Of a stretch of DNA of 64,000 nt, positions 54,453-64,000 are shown one piece after another. The DNA comes from Pseudomonas alkylphenolica. Lineage in GTDB: Bacteria > Pseudomonadota > Gammaproteobacteria > Pseudomonadales > Pseudomonadaceae. The notes below the pieces were generated by a model. The model searched no databases. It was not told the origin of the DNA and was given only the letters and a program-made list of their open reading frames with translations. Every line of letters begins with the position of its first letter. Position 1 is the stretch's first letter. Location: assembly GCF_004025535.1 (NCBI RefSeq), contig NZ_QJRG01000044.1, positions 1-64,000 on the forward strand. Reading direction: 5' to 3'. Both the position numbers and the translations under genes were made by a program.

Positions 54453-57400
54453 TCAACTGGCAGGGGACTGCGCCACGCGTTGCGATGCCTGGCGCCGATG
54501 GAACAAGCGCTCCAGGGCCAAGTATATGATCGGCGTGGTGAACAGTGTCAGCGCCTGGCTGACCAGCAGGCCGCCGACCACGGCAATACCCAGGGGTTGG
54601 CGCAGTTCGGCGCCGGCGCCCATCCCGAACATCAGCGGCACCGCGCCCAGCAGGGCGGCAAGGGTGGTCATCATGATCGGCCGGAAACGGGTCAGGCAGG
54701 CCTGGTGGATCGCCTGCTCGGGGCTCATGCCCTGGGTGCGCTGGGCATCGAGGGCGAAGTCGATGAGCAGGATGCCGTTTTTCTTGACGATACCGATCAA
54801 CAGCACGATACCGATCAGGCCCATGATGCTGAAGTCCTGGCCGGTCAGCCACAGCAGCGCCAGGGCGCCAAGCCCGGCCGAGGGCAGGGTGGAGATGATG
54901 GTCAGCGGATGGACGAAGCTCTCGTAGAGCACGCCGAGAATGATGTACACCGCCACCAGCGCGGCGAGGATCAGCCACGGCTGGCTCGACAGCGAACTCT
55001 GGAAGGCCTGGGCTGCGCCCTGGAAGTTGCCGATGATCGAGTCGGGCATGCCCAGTTCGCGCTGGGTGCGCTCGAGGATCTGCACGGCGTCGCCCAGGGC
55101 CACGCCCGAAGCCAGGTTGAACGACAGGTTGGCCGCCGGGAACAGGCCGTCGTGGCTGATCGACAGCGGCCCGGTGCTGGGCGGCGCGACGTGGGCCAGC
55201 ACCGACAGTGGCACCATCTCGCCACTGAGCGGTGAGCGCAGGTAGAAGTAGTTGAGGCTTTCGGCCTTGCCACGCTGGCGGGCGTCGAGTTCGAGGATCA
55301 CCTTGTACTGGTTGGTCTCGGTCTGGAACTCGCTGATCTGGCGCTGGCCGAAGGCATCGTAAAGCGCCTGGTCGACATCGTTGGTGGTCAGGCCAAAGCG
55401 CGCGGCCGCTTTGCGGTCGATCTCGATGCGGGTGACGCTGGCGCCCAGCTGCAGGTCGTTGGACAGGTCGCGAAACGCCGGGTTGGCCTTCAGGCGTTCG
55501 GTCAGGCGCTGGGTCCACAGGTTAAGCGCCGCGCCATCGTTACTCTTGAGCACGTACTGGTACTGGCTGCGGCTGGGACCGGAACTCAGGTTGATGTCTT
55601 GCCCGGCACGCAGGTAGAGGACCACGCCCGGTACCTTGGCCAGTTTCGGGCGCAGGCGATCGATGAACTCGCTGGCCGAGACATCGCGGTCGGCGCGGTC
55701 CTTGAGGGTGATCCAGAACCGGCCGTTGGCGATGGTCTGGTTGCTGCCGGTGACGCCCACCGCGTGGGAGAACGCCTTGACCGCCGGATCGGCCTCGATG
55801 ACCTTGGCCAGCGCCTGGTGCTTTTTGATCATGTCCGGGTAGGAGATGTCGGCCGCGCCTTCTGAAGTGCCGAGGATAAAGCCGGTGTCCTGCACCGGAA
55901 AGAACCCTTTGGGGATCGCCACGTAGCCGACCACGGCCAGGGCCAGGGTGACGCCGAAAATCCCCATCATCATTCGCTGATGCGCCAGGGCCTTGACCAG
56001 CACGCGTTCGTAGCCGGCCAGCAAGCGCTCACCGAAAGTCACCTTGTGCGCGTCGGCGTGTGCCGGGCGGCCCATGAACAAGGCGCAGAGGGTCGGCGCC
56101 AGGGTCAGCGAAACCACTACCGAAATCAGGATGGTCGAGGTCGCGGTGAGGGCGAACTCCTTGAACAGGCGGCCGACAACACCGCCCATGAACAGCAGCG
56201 GAATGAACGCAGCCACCAGCGAAAAACTGATGGAGACCACGGTAAAGCCGATTTCCCCGGCGCCCTTGATCGCGGCCTCGCGTTTGCCGTCGCCGGCTTC
56301 CAGGTGACGGTGAATGTTCTCCACCACCACGATCGCGTCGTCGACCACGAAGCCCACGGCAATGACGATAGCCACCAGGGTGAGGTTGTTCAGGCTGAAG
56401 CCGAACAGGTACATTAGGGCGAAGCTGGCGACCAGCGACACGCCCAGCACCGCCGAAACAATCAGCGTCGCCGACCACTGGCGCAGAAACAGCGCCATCA
56501 CTCCGATCACCAGGATGACGGCGATCATCAGGGTGATCTCGACCTCGTGCAGCGAGGCGCGGATGGTTTGCGTGCGGTCGTTGAGCACTGACACCTCGAC
56601 CGAGGCCGGGAGCATCTGCTCAAGGCGCGGCAAGGCCTCCATGACCTGGTCGACGGTGTCGACGATATTCGCCCCGGGCTGGCGGAAGATCACCAGGTTC
56701 AGGCCCTGTTGTTCACCCGACCAGGCTTTGACGTAGGCGTTCTCTGCACCGTAGATGACCTTGGCAACATCCTTCAGGTGCACGGGGGCGCCGTCGCGGT
56801 AAGAGACGATCAGTTGCGCATATTCATCGGGATGAAACAGCTGGTCGTTGGTTGCCAGGGTCGAGACGCTGTTCTCGCCATACAGGGCGCCCTTGGCCAG
56901 GTTCAGGCTGGTTTGCTGGATCGACTGGCGCAGGTCGGCCAGGGTCAGGCCCAGGGCAGCAAGTTTTTCCGGCTGCGCCTGCACGCGGATCGCCGGGCGC
57001 AACTGGCCGGTGATGTTGATCAGGCCGACGCCTTCGATCTGGCTCAGTTGCCGGGCCAGCAGGGTTTCGGCGTAGTCACTCAGTTCGTTGGCCGGCATCT
57101 GTGCCGAGCTGACGGTCAGGATCAGCACCGGGCTGTCGGCCGGGTTGACCTTGCGCCAGGTCGGCGGGCTGGGCATGTCCTGGGGCAGGCGGGCGGTGGC
57201 GGTGTTGATCGCCGCCTGGACTTCCTGGGCGGCGGTGTCGATGCTTTTTTCCAGGGTGAACTGCAAGATCAGGTTGGTCGAGCCCAAGGCACTGCTCGAG
57301 GTCATCTGGGTCATGCCGGGGATGGCGCTGAACTGCACCTCCAGGGGCGTCGCCACCGAGGAGGCCATGGTCTCGGGGCTGGCACCGGGCAGTTGCGCGG

Positions 57401-57554
57401 TCACCTGAATGGTCGGGAAATCGGCTTCGGGCAGCGGCGCCACCGGCAGGCGCGGAAAGGCGATAACGCCAAGCAGCACCAGGGCGAAGGTCAGCAGCAG
57501 GGTGGCAACCGGGCGGTCGATGCACCAGGCCGAGATCGAGCCGCGCGCGTTCAT
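54453..57554 (-). CDS. RND efflux pump permease (MdtB/MdtC-like)
   Basis: Proton-driven inner-membrane exporter. The 1033 residues have the duplicated RND plan with large periplasmic loops after the first and seventh helix. The proton-relay stretch VGFVVDDAIVVVENIHRH (about residues 400-417) is present. Only one permease is present, where MdtBC or MuxBC use two. It overlaps the membrane fusion protein by 4 bp. Confidence 0.92.
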   Translation of the reverse strand: MNARGSISAWCIDRPVATLLLTFALVLLGVIAFPRLPVAPLPEADFPTIQVTAQLPGASPETMASSVATPLEVQFSAIPGMTQMTSSSALGSTNLILQFTLEKSIDTAAQEVQAAINTATARLPQDMPSPPTWRKVNPADSPVLILTVSSAQMPANELSDYAETLLARQLSQIEGVGLINITGQLRPAIRVQAQPEKLAALGLTLADLRQSIQQTSLNLAKGALYGENSVSTLATNDQLFHPDEYAQLIVSYRDGAPVHLKDVAKVIYGAENAYVKAWSGEQQGLNLVIFRQPGANIVDTVDQVMEALPRLEQMLPASVEVSVLNDRTQTIRASLHEVEITLMIAVILVIGVMALFLRQWSATLIVSAVLGVSLVASFALMYLFGFSLNNLTLVAIVIAVGFVVDDAIVVVENIHRHLEAGDGKREAAIKGAGEIGFTVVSISFSLVAAFIPLLFMGGVVGRLFKEFALTATSTILISVVVSLTLAPTLCALFMGRPAHADAHKVTFGERLLAGYERVLVKALAHQRMMMGIFGVTLALAVVGYVAIPKGFFPVQDTGFILGTSEGAADISYPDMIKKHQALAKVIEADPAVKAFSHAVGVTGSNQTIANGRFWITLKDRADRDVSASEFIDRLRPKLAKVPGVVLYLRAGQDINLSSGPSRSQYQYVLKSNDGAALNLWTQRLTERLKANPAFRDLSNDLQLGASVTRIEIDRKAAARFGLTTNDVDQALYDAFGQRQISEFQTETNQYKVILELDARQRGKAESLNYFYLRSPLSGEMVPLSVLAHVAPPSTGPLSISHDGLFPAANLSFNLASGVALGDAVQILERTQRELGMPDSIIGNFQGAAQAFQSSLSSQPWLILAALVAVYIILGVLYESFVHPLTIISTLPSAGLGALALLWLTGQDFSIMGLIGIVLLIGIVKKNGILLIDFALDAQRTQGMSPEQAIHQACLTRFRPIMMTTLAALLGAVPLMFGMGAGAELRQPLGIAVVGGLLVSQALTLFTTPIIYLALERLFHRRQASQRVAQSPAS

Positions 57555-58717
57555 GGCTGCACCTGGCGGTCGGCAACGTCTTCAGGCGCGGCAGTTTCTG
57601 CGGCGACCTCCACTGTGGCACCGGGCTTGAGCCGCGACTGGCCGTCGGAGACCAGCTTGTCGTCCTTGCTCACACCGGCAACGATGTTCAGCGCGCTGTC
57701 CTGGTACAGCACCTTGACCGGCACGCTCTCGACCTTGTCGCCGACCAGGCGGTAAACGTAATGGCCGTCGATGCCGCGTTGCACAACTTGCGGTGGGACT
57801 ACCAGCGCCTGCTGGTCGAGGGCGGTCTGCAGCTTCAGGGTTACCAGTTGCCCCGGCCACAGGCGCGCACCGGAGTTGGCGAACTCGGCCTTGACCCGGA
57901 TGGTGCCGGTGTTGGCCGCGACCTGGTTGTCGATCAGGGTCAGGTGGCCTTCGGCGAGCAAGGTGCCGCCGCTGTCGCCGTCACCTTCCAGGTAGGCCTG
58001 CACCACCGCGGCAGGCTGTGCCTTGAGCAGGCCCTGCAGGGTCGGCAGCATGTTCTGCGGCAAGGAGAACTCGACGCCGATCGGGTCGATCTGGGTAACG
58101 CTGAACAGCCCCTGGGTGTCGGCCACGCGCAGGAAGTTGCCTTCATCGACATTGCGGATGCCGACCCGGCCGGTCACCGGCGACAGAATCCTTGTGTACG
58201 ACAACTGCACCTGGGCGGCTGCAATGGCCGCCTGATTGCCCTGCACCGTGGCTTGCAGTTGATTGAACAGGGCCTGTTGCTGGTCGAGGGTCTGGCGCGA
58301 TACGCCGTTGTCGATACTCAGCTCCCGATAGCGCTTGAGGTCGACGCCCGCCACGCTCAGCTGCGCCTGGCTCTGGCCGAGCTGGGCCTTGGCTTGCTCA
58401 AGGCTGGCGCGGATGGCGCGGTCGTCGATGGTTGCCAGCAGGTCACCTTCTTTCACCCACTGGCCTTCCTTGACCAGCAGTTGCGTCAGTACGCCTTCGA
58501 CTTGCGGGCGGATCACCACGCTGTGCAGCGACAGCACCGAGCCGATAGCGCTGGCAAAGCGCGGCACGTCTTGTTGCTTGACCGCCACGACCCGGATCGG
58601 GATGGCACTGAGGTGCACGGCTTTTTCCTCGCCTGAGCGCTCGAACAGCCACGCGGCAGTGCCTGCCAGGGCCAGGAGAACAGCGCAGATCACGAGGGAA
58701 CGGGTGGGGATACGCAT
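57551..58717 (-). CDS. RND efflux membrane fusion protein (MdtA-like)
   Basis: Periplasmic adaptor that links the permease to an outer-membrane channel. The 388 residues have an N-terminal membrane anchor (SLVICAVLLALAGTAAWLF), a hairpin and lipoyl domains, and a C-terminal barrel (RVGIRNVDEGNFLRVADTQG is the typical link). It is the first gene of the operon adaptor-permease-regulator-sensor. No TolC-like gene is in the operon. Confidence 0.9.
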   Translation of the reverse strand: MRIPTRSLVICAVLLALAGTAAWLFERSGEEKAVHLSAIPIRVVAVKQQDVPRFASAIGSVLSLHSVVIRPQVEGVLTQLLVKEGQWVKEGDLLATIDDRAIRASLEQAKAQLGQSQAQLSVAGVDLKRYRELSIDNGVSRQTLDQQQALFNQLQATVQGNQAAIAAAQVQLSYTRILSPVTGRVGIRNVDEGNFLRVADTQGLFSVTQIDPIGVEFSLPQNMLPTLQGLLKAQPAAVVQAYLEGDGDSGGTLLAEGHLTLIDNQVAANTGTIRVKAEFANSGARLWPGQLVTLKLQTALDQQALVVPPQVVQRGIDGHYVYRLVGDKVESVPVKVLYQDSALNIVAGVSKDDKLVSDGQSRLKPGATVEVAAETAAPEDVADRQVQP

Positions 58718-58762
58718 AGGTGCTGGACACCGCCGACAGAAAAGGAGCGTGAGTTTAAGTCA

Positions 58763-58817
58763 GTTATAGCGGCCCGACCGGGTCAGCAACGTGACGCCTA
58801 ACTGACAGCGCTGACAG
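58763..58817 (-). promoter_or_regulatory. Promoter and candidate regulator site of the efflux operon
   Basis: On the minus strand, TTGCTG (58789-58784) and TATAAC (58768-58763) are 15 bases apart. Just upstream, CTGACAG occurs twice on the plus strand (58802-58808 and 58811-58817), a direct repeat of the kind OmpR-family regulators bind. Target of the regulator at 53769 is inferred. Confidence 0.45.
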
Positions 58818-58967
58818 GTTGCCGGGTGGGTGTGAAGGGCAGTGGACTGCTCCGGGATCGGCTACTGGCAAATTGCCAATATCCTGCGCTGGATCAATGA
58901 ATCAGGTCAATTTGCCACTAGCATCGTATGCCCTGCCGATTCTCCCCAATAACAACGAGTGCCTCCG

Positions 58968-60551
58968 ATGAAGAGCAATATGCCTGTGACCGGTCGCAAT
59001 GTGGATTATCCCGGTGACGCCAACATCCTTTCCACCACTGACCTTTCCAGCACGATCACCTACGCCAATGATGATTTTGTCACGGTCAGCGGGTTCAGCC
59101 GTGAAGAACTGATGGGCAGCGCGCACCATATCGTGCGCCATCCGGATATGCCGCCGCAGGCATTCGCGCAAATGTGGCAGACCCTCAAAAGTGGCCGGTC
59201 GTGGATGGGGCTGGTGAAGAACCGCTGCAAGAATGGCGATCACTATTGGGTCAGCGCGTTCGTTTCACCGATTGCCAGTCAGGGGCAAACAGTGGAGTAC
59301 CAGTCGGTCAGGACCAAGCCTACAGCCGATCAGATCGAGGCGGCCGAGCGTTGTTATGCACAGCTGCGCAGCGGCAGAACGCCGTGGTGGCAGCGTTTGC
59401 CCGTGCTTGGGCTGGGCGCGCAACTTTGGGTCGGTGTGACCTTGGGGGTGGTGCTGGCGTTGGCACTGAGCCGCTTGCTCGCGCCACTGCTGCCCTGGCC
59501 AGAAATCGTCGAATTGTTGCTCGCCAGTGGCTTGAGCGCGGTGGCGATTATGGCGGTGCTCAAGCCCTTTCGGCGCTTGTGTGCCGAAGCAAAAAGTATT
59601 GCCGACAACCCGCTGAGCCAGCACTTGTATACCGGCCGGCGTGACGGCATCGGCCAGATCGACTTCGCCCTGCGCATGCTCAAAGGCCAGCTCGGCGCGG
59701 TGGTCGGGCGCATCGGCGACACCTCAAGGCGCCTGGCCGGACACAGCGGCTCGCTGGCGCAGTCGCTGCAAAGCAGCCACAGCAGCAACCTTGAGCAGCA
59801 GGGCGAAGCGGATCAGATCGCTACGGCGATCAACCAGATGGCTGCCAGCGTCGCCCAGGTCGCCAGCAATGCCCAGCAAGCGTCACAGGCTGCCGACCAG
59901 GCCGAAGGTGAAACCCGTGCGGGGCATCAACTGGTCGACCTCAACCGCAGTGCGATTCAGGAACTGGCCAGCTCGTTGGGGACGGCCACGGAAGTTATCC
60001 ACACCCTGCAGCATCACAGCAGCGAGATCACCGGGGTGGTCGAGGTGATTCGCGCGATTGCCGAGCAGACCAACCTGCTGGCGCTCAACGCCGCCATCGA
60101 GGCGGCCCGGGCCGGCGATCAGGGCCGTGGTTTTGCCGTGGTGGCCGATGAGGTGCGCGGCCTGGCCCAGCGCACGGCGCAGTCGACCCACGAGATTCAG
60201 CGCATGATCAGTGTGCTGCAGAACGGTGCGCGCGACGCAGTGCAGGTCATGCAGCAAAGCAGCGAGCATGCCGGGCACAGTGTCGAGCAGGCGCTGCGCG
60301 CCGCCAGTGCGCTGGACGGCATCAGCCTGCGGGTCAACCAGATCAGCGAGATGAGCGTGCAGATCGCGGCAGCGGTAGAGCAGCAAAGCCAGGTCAGCGA
60401 GAGTATCAACCGCAACATCATCAGCATTCGCCAGGCCAGCGAGTCCACGGTGCAGGTTGGCCAGCAGAGTCACCTCAGTGCCAGCGATGTCGCGGCCCTG
60501 GCCGAAGACCTGCGTCGCCTCGCCGCCGAGTTCTGGCGGCGCTGTCACTGA
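58968..60551 (+). CDS. Aer-like chemoreceptor with PAS domain
   Basis: Redox or energy-taxis receptor. The 527 residues begin with a PAS domain (about 15-110) containing [20 protein letters not shown] and [13 protein letters not shown], as in Aer. Two nearby membrane segments (about 145-200) and a cytoplasmic signalling domain with the tip [18 protein letters not shown] follow. There is no periplasmic ligand domain. It is convergent with cheV. Confidence 0.9.
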   Translation: MKSNMPVTGRNVDYPGDANILSTTDLSSTITYANDDFVTVSGFSREELMGSAHHIVRHPDMPPQAFAQMWQTLKSGRSWMGLVKNRCKNGDHYWVSAFVSPIASQGQTVEYQSVRTKPTADQIEAAERCYAQLRSGRTPWWQRLPVLGLGAQLWVGVTLGVVLALALSRLLAPLLPWPEIVELLLASGLSAVAIMAVLKPFRRLCAEAKSIADNPLSQHLYTGRRDGIGQIDFALRMLKGQLGAVVGRIGDTSRRLAGHSGSLAQSLQSSHSSNLEQQGEADQIATAINQMAASVAQVASNAQQASQAADQAEGETRAGHQLVDLNRSAIQELASSLGTATEVIHTLQHHSSEITGVVEVIRAIAEQTNLLALNAAIEAARAGDQGRGFAVVADEVRGLAQRTAQSTHEIQRMISVLQNGARDAVQVMQQSSEHAGHSVEQALRAASALDGISLRVNQISEMSVQIAAAVEQQSQVSESINRNIISIRQASESTVQVGQQSHLSASDVAALAEDLRRLAAEFWRRCH

Positions 60552-60561
60552 GCCGCTGGGC

Positions 60562-61461
60562 TCAGCTCTCGCTGTAGGCCACGGCCCGCGCCGCGACGAT
60601 CAGGCAGTCGGTGAGTTCTGGCGAGGAGAATTTGGTGAGCACCGCGTTGGCCCCGGCAAGGCGGGCTTTTTCGCTGTTCATCGCACTGTCCAGCGAGGTA
60701 TGCAGCAGCACGTAGAGGTGTTTGAAATCCGGCGTTTCGCGCAGGGTGCGGGTGAAAGCAAAGCCGTCCATCTCGGACATTTCGATGTCCGAGACCACCA
60801 CGTTGATTTCCTGATCGGTGCCTTGCAGGTCCAGCAGGGTGTTGATCGCATCCTTGGCGCTGCGCGCGGTGTGGCATTCGATGCCGAGGCTGCGCAGGGT
60901 ATGCACCGACTGCTGCAGGGCCACCTGGCTGTCATCGACGACGAGGATGTTGGTGGCGGCCAGGACTGCAGCGTCGTCCGGGTTCAATTCGCTGATGACC
61001 GGCTCATGCGCTGGCGGCGCGATGCCATGGATGACCTTTTCGATATCCAGTACCTGCACCAGGGTGTTGTCGACGCGAGTGACACCGGTGATGAACGACT
61101 TGTTGCCCGAACCGAACGGCGGCGGCTTGATGTCGGTGCTCAGGCAGTGAACGATTTTGCTCACCGCCTGCACATGCAGGCCCTGTTTGGAGCGGCTGAT
61201 GTCGGTAACGATCAGGCAGCCGCCCAGCGGGTCTTCAAGCGGCCGCTCGCCAATGGCACGCGACAGGTCGATCACCGACAGCGAATTGCCGCGCAGCGTG
61301 GCCACGCCTTTGACGTGCGGGTGCGACTCCGGCAGCTTGGTCAGCGGTGGGCAAGGGATGATTTCACTGACCTTGAGCAGGTTGATGGCCATCAGCTTGC
61401 CGCTGCGCAGGGTGAACAGCAGCAGCGACAGCGAGTCGGCGCGGGCATTGTGCGAGGCCAT
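60562..61461 (-). CDS. cheV: Chemotaxis coupling protein CheV
   Basis: 299 residues: a CheW-like domain (about 12-150) followed by a receiver domain from about 172 with NILVVDDSQVA and SDIEMSEMDG (phospho-Asp). CheV couples receptors to CheA and adapts by phosphorylation. The ATG at 61461 has an AAGG site; a GTG two codons upstream is possible. Confidence 0.92.
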   Translation of the reverse strand: MASHNARADSLSLLLFTLRSGKLMAINLLKVSEIIPCPPLTKLPESHPHVKGVATLRGNSLSVIDLSRAIGERPLEDPLGGCLIVTDISRSKQGLHVQAVSKIVHCLSTDIKPPPFGSGNKSFITGVTRVDNTLVQVLDIEKVIHGIAPPAHEPVISELNPDDAAVLAATNILVVDDSQVALQQSVHTLRSLGIECHTARSAKDAINTLLDLQGTDQEINVVVSDIEMSEMDGFAFTRTLRETPDFKHLYVLLHTSLDSAMNSEKARLAGANAVLTKFSSPELTDCLIVAARAVAYSES

Positions 61462-61540
61462 AGGCACCTTCAGGACAGATTGAATGGGGAGATGCCGGGT
61501 TATCGACCCGACAGCCCCGGGCTTTAATCACTCAGGCAAA

Positions 61541-63094
61541 TCAGCGTAGCCCCAGGCGTTTTGCCAGGCGGCTGAGGTTGGCCCGGTCCAGGCCCAGCTC
61601 GCGGGCGGTGCTGGCCCAGTTGTACTCATGACGCTCGAGGCTGGCCTGGATCAACTGGCGCTGATAGTCATCGAGGGCCTGGCGCAGGTCGCCGCCGGGC
61701 AGCGCAGTGGCTGCGGGTGGCAAGGCCGCTTGCTGCTCGGGCGCAGGTTCGACGGGACGCAGGTCGAGGTCGCTGGCATCCAGGGTGAGGATCTTCGGGC
61801 GCTGGCGGTGCTGCCCCAGGGCCTTGAGCGCCGAGCGCCCGATCAGGTGTTCCAGCTCACGCACATTGCCCGGCCAGTCGTAGGCCAGCAGGGCCGCCTG
61901 GGCTTCTGCACTCAGCCGCAGGCTGCCCAGGCCCATGCGCGAACGGTTCTGTTCGAGAAAGTAGCCGCTGAGCAACAGCACGTCGCGGCCGCGTTCGCGC
62001 AGGGGCGGGACCCACAATGGGTACACGCTCAGGCGATGATAGAAGTCGGCGCGGTAGCGGCCGGCGCGGACTTCTTCGGCGAGGTCGCGGTTGGTCGCGG
62101 CGATCAGGCGCACGTCGACGCGGTGCTCCTGGTCGGAACCCAGGCGTTGCAGCTGACCGCTCTGCAGCACGCGCAACAGCTTGGCCTGGACGGTCAGCGA
62201 CAGCTCGCCGACCTCGTCGAGAAACAGCGTGCCGCCATTGGCCAGCTCGAACTTGCCCCGACGCTCGCCGACGGCACCGGTAAACGCGCCACGTACATGA
62301 CCGAACAGTTCGCTCTCCACCAGAGTGTCGGGCAGGGCCGCGCAGTTGAGGCTGATCAAGGGTTGCTGGGCGCGGCTGGAGGCCTGGTGGATCGCTTGCG
62401 CGACCAGCTCTTTGCCGACCCCGGTTTCACCGGTGATCAGCACGGTCAGGTCGCTGCTGCCCACCAGCTGGATTTCCTCCAGCAGGCGCTTGTGGGCTTT
62501 ACTCTGACCGATCAGCTCTTTGTGTTGCTGGCCGCTGGCCTGGCGGTAAACCTCGGCCCGTTCGTGTTCATCCTCGGCGCGCAAAGCCAGGCGCTCGATG
62601 CGCTCGGCGACATTCACCGTGGCGGCCGCCAGGCTGGCAAAGGCCTGCAAGGCATCGAGCTCGACCTGTTGGAACTGCTCCGGGTCCAGGGCATCAAGGG
62701 TCAGCAGGCCCCAGGGCTGCTCATCGACAAACAGCGGGCAGCCCATGCAGTCGTGAACTTCCAGGTGCTGGTGCAGACCCTCGACCAACCCGTCGTAGGG
62801 GTCGGGCAGTTCGCTGTCGCTGGCAAAGCGGGTGGGTTCACTGCTGCTGAGAATTGCCTCGAAGCGCGGGTGCTCGCTGACCTTGAAGCGTCGGCCCAGG
62901 GTGTCGGTGCTCAGGCCGTCGACGGCCAGCGGCACTAGCCATTCACCGTCCAGGCGCAGCAGCGCGGCGGCGTCGCAGGGCAACAGGGCGCGCATGGCTT
63001 CGAGCAGGCGACGGTAGCGTTCGCGCTCGGGCAGGTCGCGGGACAGGTCGCTGACCAGCGGCAGCAAGGCGGTGAGCAGGGATTTTGCGGTCAT
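61541..63094 (-). CDS. norR: Nitric-oxide-responsive regulator NorR
   Basis: Sigma-54 activator that senses NO through an iron in its GAF domain. The 517 residues have GAF (about 20-180), an AAA+ domain with GETGVGKE and GAFTGA (the sigma-54 contact loop), and a Fis-type HTH at the end ([20 protein letters not shown]). It is divergent from hmp, with NorR sites between; one site overlaps its own start codon. Confidence 0.94.
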   Translation of the reverse strand: MTAKSLLTALLPLVSDLSRDLPERERYRRLLEAMRALLPCDAAALLRLDGEWLVPLAVDGLSTDTLGRRFKVSEHPRFEAILSSSEPTRFASDSELPDPYDGLVEGLHQHLEVHDCMGCPLFVDEQPWGLLTLDALDPEQFQQVELDALQAFASLAAATVNVAERIERLALRAEDEHERAEVYRQASGQQHKELIGQSKAHKRLLEEIQLVGSSDLTVLITGETGVGKELVAQAIHQASSRAQQPLISLNCAALPDTLVESELFGHVRGAFTGAVGERRGKFELANGGTLFLDEVGELSLTVQAKLLRVLQSGQLQRLGSDQEHRVDVRLIAATNRDLAEEVRAGRYRADFYHRLSVYPLWVPPLRERGRDVLLLSGYFLEQNRSRMGLGSLRLSAEAQAALLAYDWPGNVRELEHLIGRSALKALGQHRQRPKILTLDASDLDLRPVEPAPEQQAALPPAATALPGGDLRQALDDYQRQLIQASLERHEYNWASTARELGLDRANLSRLAKRLGLR

Positions 63095-63146
63095 AAAGAC
63101 TCCTGTTGGTCTTAATGACTATATTCCTCTTGTGGTCTTTTTGACT
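63089..63146 (+). promoter_or_regulatory. Three NorR binding sites
   Basis: Three GGT-N7-ACT elements: 63089-63101 (GGTCATAAAGACT), 63108-63120 (GGTCTTAATGACT) and 63134-63146 (GGTCTTTTTGACT). All match the NorR core GT-N7-AC. Three sites are also used at E. coli norVW. The first covers the norR start codon. Confidence 0.82.
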
Positions 63147-63187
63147 AATAAATTTATAAACCGTTGATTTATAACGATTAAATAGTT

Positions 63188-63203
63188 GGCACGAAACCTG
63201 TAA
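63188..63203 (+). promoter_or_regulatory. Probable sigma-54 promoter of hmp
   Basis: TGGCACGAAACCTGTA keeps the RpoN -24 box TGGCACG, but the -12 box has GT where GC is usual. It is placed between the NorR sites and hmp, with the start about 34 bp before the ATG. Confidence 0.6.
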
Positions 63204-63247
63204 TAACACCAGTATTCATAAAGCAGCCACAGGCTCAGGAGTCATAC

Positions 63248-64000
63248 ATGCTCAATGCCCAGGATCGTGCAATCGTCAAAGCCACCGTCCCTCTGCTGGA
63301 AAGCGGCGGTGAAGCGTTGACCACCCACTTCTACAAAATGATGCTCAGCGAGTACCCCGAAGTGCGTCCGCTGTTCAATCAGGCCCACCAGGCCAGTGGC
63401 GACCAGCCACGGGCTTTGGCCAACGGCGTGCTGATGTATGCCCGGCACATTGACCAGCTCGAACAGCTGGGTGGCCTGGTCGGCCAGATTATCAACAAGC
63501 ATGTGGCCTTGCAGATCCTTCCGGAACATTACCCGATCGTCGGTAGCTGCCTGCTGCGCGCCATCGAAGAGGTGCTGGGCAAGGAAATCGCTACCCCCGA
63601 AGTGATTGCAGCCTGGGGCGCGGCGTACCAGCAACTGGCCGATATCCTGATCGGCGCCGAAGGCGACATCTATGCACAGAAAGCGGCGGCCCCGGGTGGC
63701 TGGCGCGGTGCGCGTCAGTTCACCCTGGTCAAGCGCGTAGAGGAAAGCAGCGAGATCGTTTCCTTCTACTTCGCCCCGGTGGATGGCGGCGCGATTCTCA
63801 AGGCCGAGCCGGGCCAGTACATCGGTTTGCAGCTGTTCATCGATGAGCAGGAGCAGCGCCGCAACTATTCCCTGTCGGCCCTGAGCAATGCCGGCCAGTA
63901 CCGCATCAGCGTCAAGCGCGAAGACGGCGGCAAGGTCTCCAACTACCTGCACGAGCAGATGAAGGAAGGCGACACCATCAACCTGTTCCCGCCATCGGGT
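63248..64000 (+). CDS. hmp: Nitric oxide dioxygenase (flavohemoglobin), 3' end beyond window
   Basis: Oxidises NO to nitrate using O2 and NAD(P)H. The first 251 codons are present: a globin domain (MLNAQDRAIVKATVPLLE at the start, heme His in the region MYARHIDQLEQL/NKHVALQI) and the start of the FAD domain with RNYSLSAL. The frame is open to the window edge. It is the target of the divergent norR. Confidence 0.95.
   Translation, partial: MLNAQDRAIVKATVPLLESGGEALTTHFYKMMLSEYPEVRPLFNQAHQASGDQPRALANGVLMYARHIDQLEQLGGLVGQIINKHVALQILPEHYPIVGSCLLRAIEEVLGKEIATPEVIAAWGAAYQQLADILIGAEGDIYAQKAAAPGGWRGARQFTLVKRVEESSEIVSFYFAPVDGGAILKAEPGQYIGLQLFIDEQEQRRNYSLSALSNAGQYRISVKREDGGKVSNYLHEQMKEGDTINLFPPSG

Noticed and set aside
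1..64000. CRISPR array, prophage, insertion sequence or replication origin
   Set aside because: No regularly spaced repeats, phage genes, transposase or DnaA-box cluster was seen.

Overview
The window looks like part of a Pseudomonas chromosome, most likely from the P. putida group. The reasons are the high-GC coding style, REP elements of the Pseudomonas type (CTGTGGGAGCGGGTTTACC), a fruBKA operon with a Cra operator of the P. putida form, small families known mainly from pseudomonads (DUF3094, DUF1780, DUF3077, DUF6124, PP0621-like), and the order rpsT-murJ-ribF-ileS-lspA-fkpB-ispH-pilus genes. This is judged from sequence recognition alone; no database search was run.

Left part (1-23.8 kb): the end of an rRNA operon (5S), a split PqiA pair with a six-MCE-domain PqiB/LetB-like protein (envelope lipid transport), rpsT, murJ, and the chain ribF-ileS-lspA-fkpB-ispH. 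A minor pilin block follows (fimT divergent from a 55-residue pilV-like gene, pilW, pilX, pilE), then thiO, bamD, rluD-pgeF, heat-shock clpB, a tRNA cluster (Asn, Pro, Lys, and a second identical Pro) and ndh.

Middle part (24-40 kb): an accessory-looking catabolic cluster (24.8-30.8 kb) encodes a two-component flavin monooxygenase, an extradiol dioxygenase, an FAH-family hydrolase, a beta-keto acid cleavage enzyme and a FadL-type outer-membrane channel, followed by a TetR regulator. Its substrate is not evident. This is the best candidate for an undescribed system. Next come an orphan CbiM-like membrane protein and the pilus block yacG-coaE-pilD-pilC with divergent pilA, where pilB is missing. 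A tRNA-Thr and a small accessory patch (DUF3077, DUF6124) follow, then an SLT lipoprotein and a sulfite dehydrogenase pair (sorA, diheme sorB-like).

Right part (40-64 kb): cra-tatD and the divergent fructose PTS operon fruBKA, a DUF2383 gene behind a sigma-54-like promoter, a membrane diguanylate cyclase, an OprD porin, and a four-gene operon of RND efflux pump plus its two-component system. An Aer-like receptor, cheV, and norR with three NorR sites facing hmp complete the window. hmp runs off the right edge.

Links between genes: the pilus genes at 12-14 kb and 33-36 kb belong to one machine but appear incomplete here (no pilB, no pilY1, tiny pilV). The efflux operon probably reports to its own response regulator. 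The norR-hmp pair is a nitric-oxide detoxification switch.
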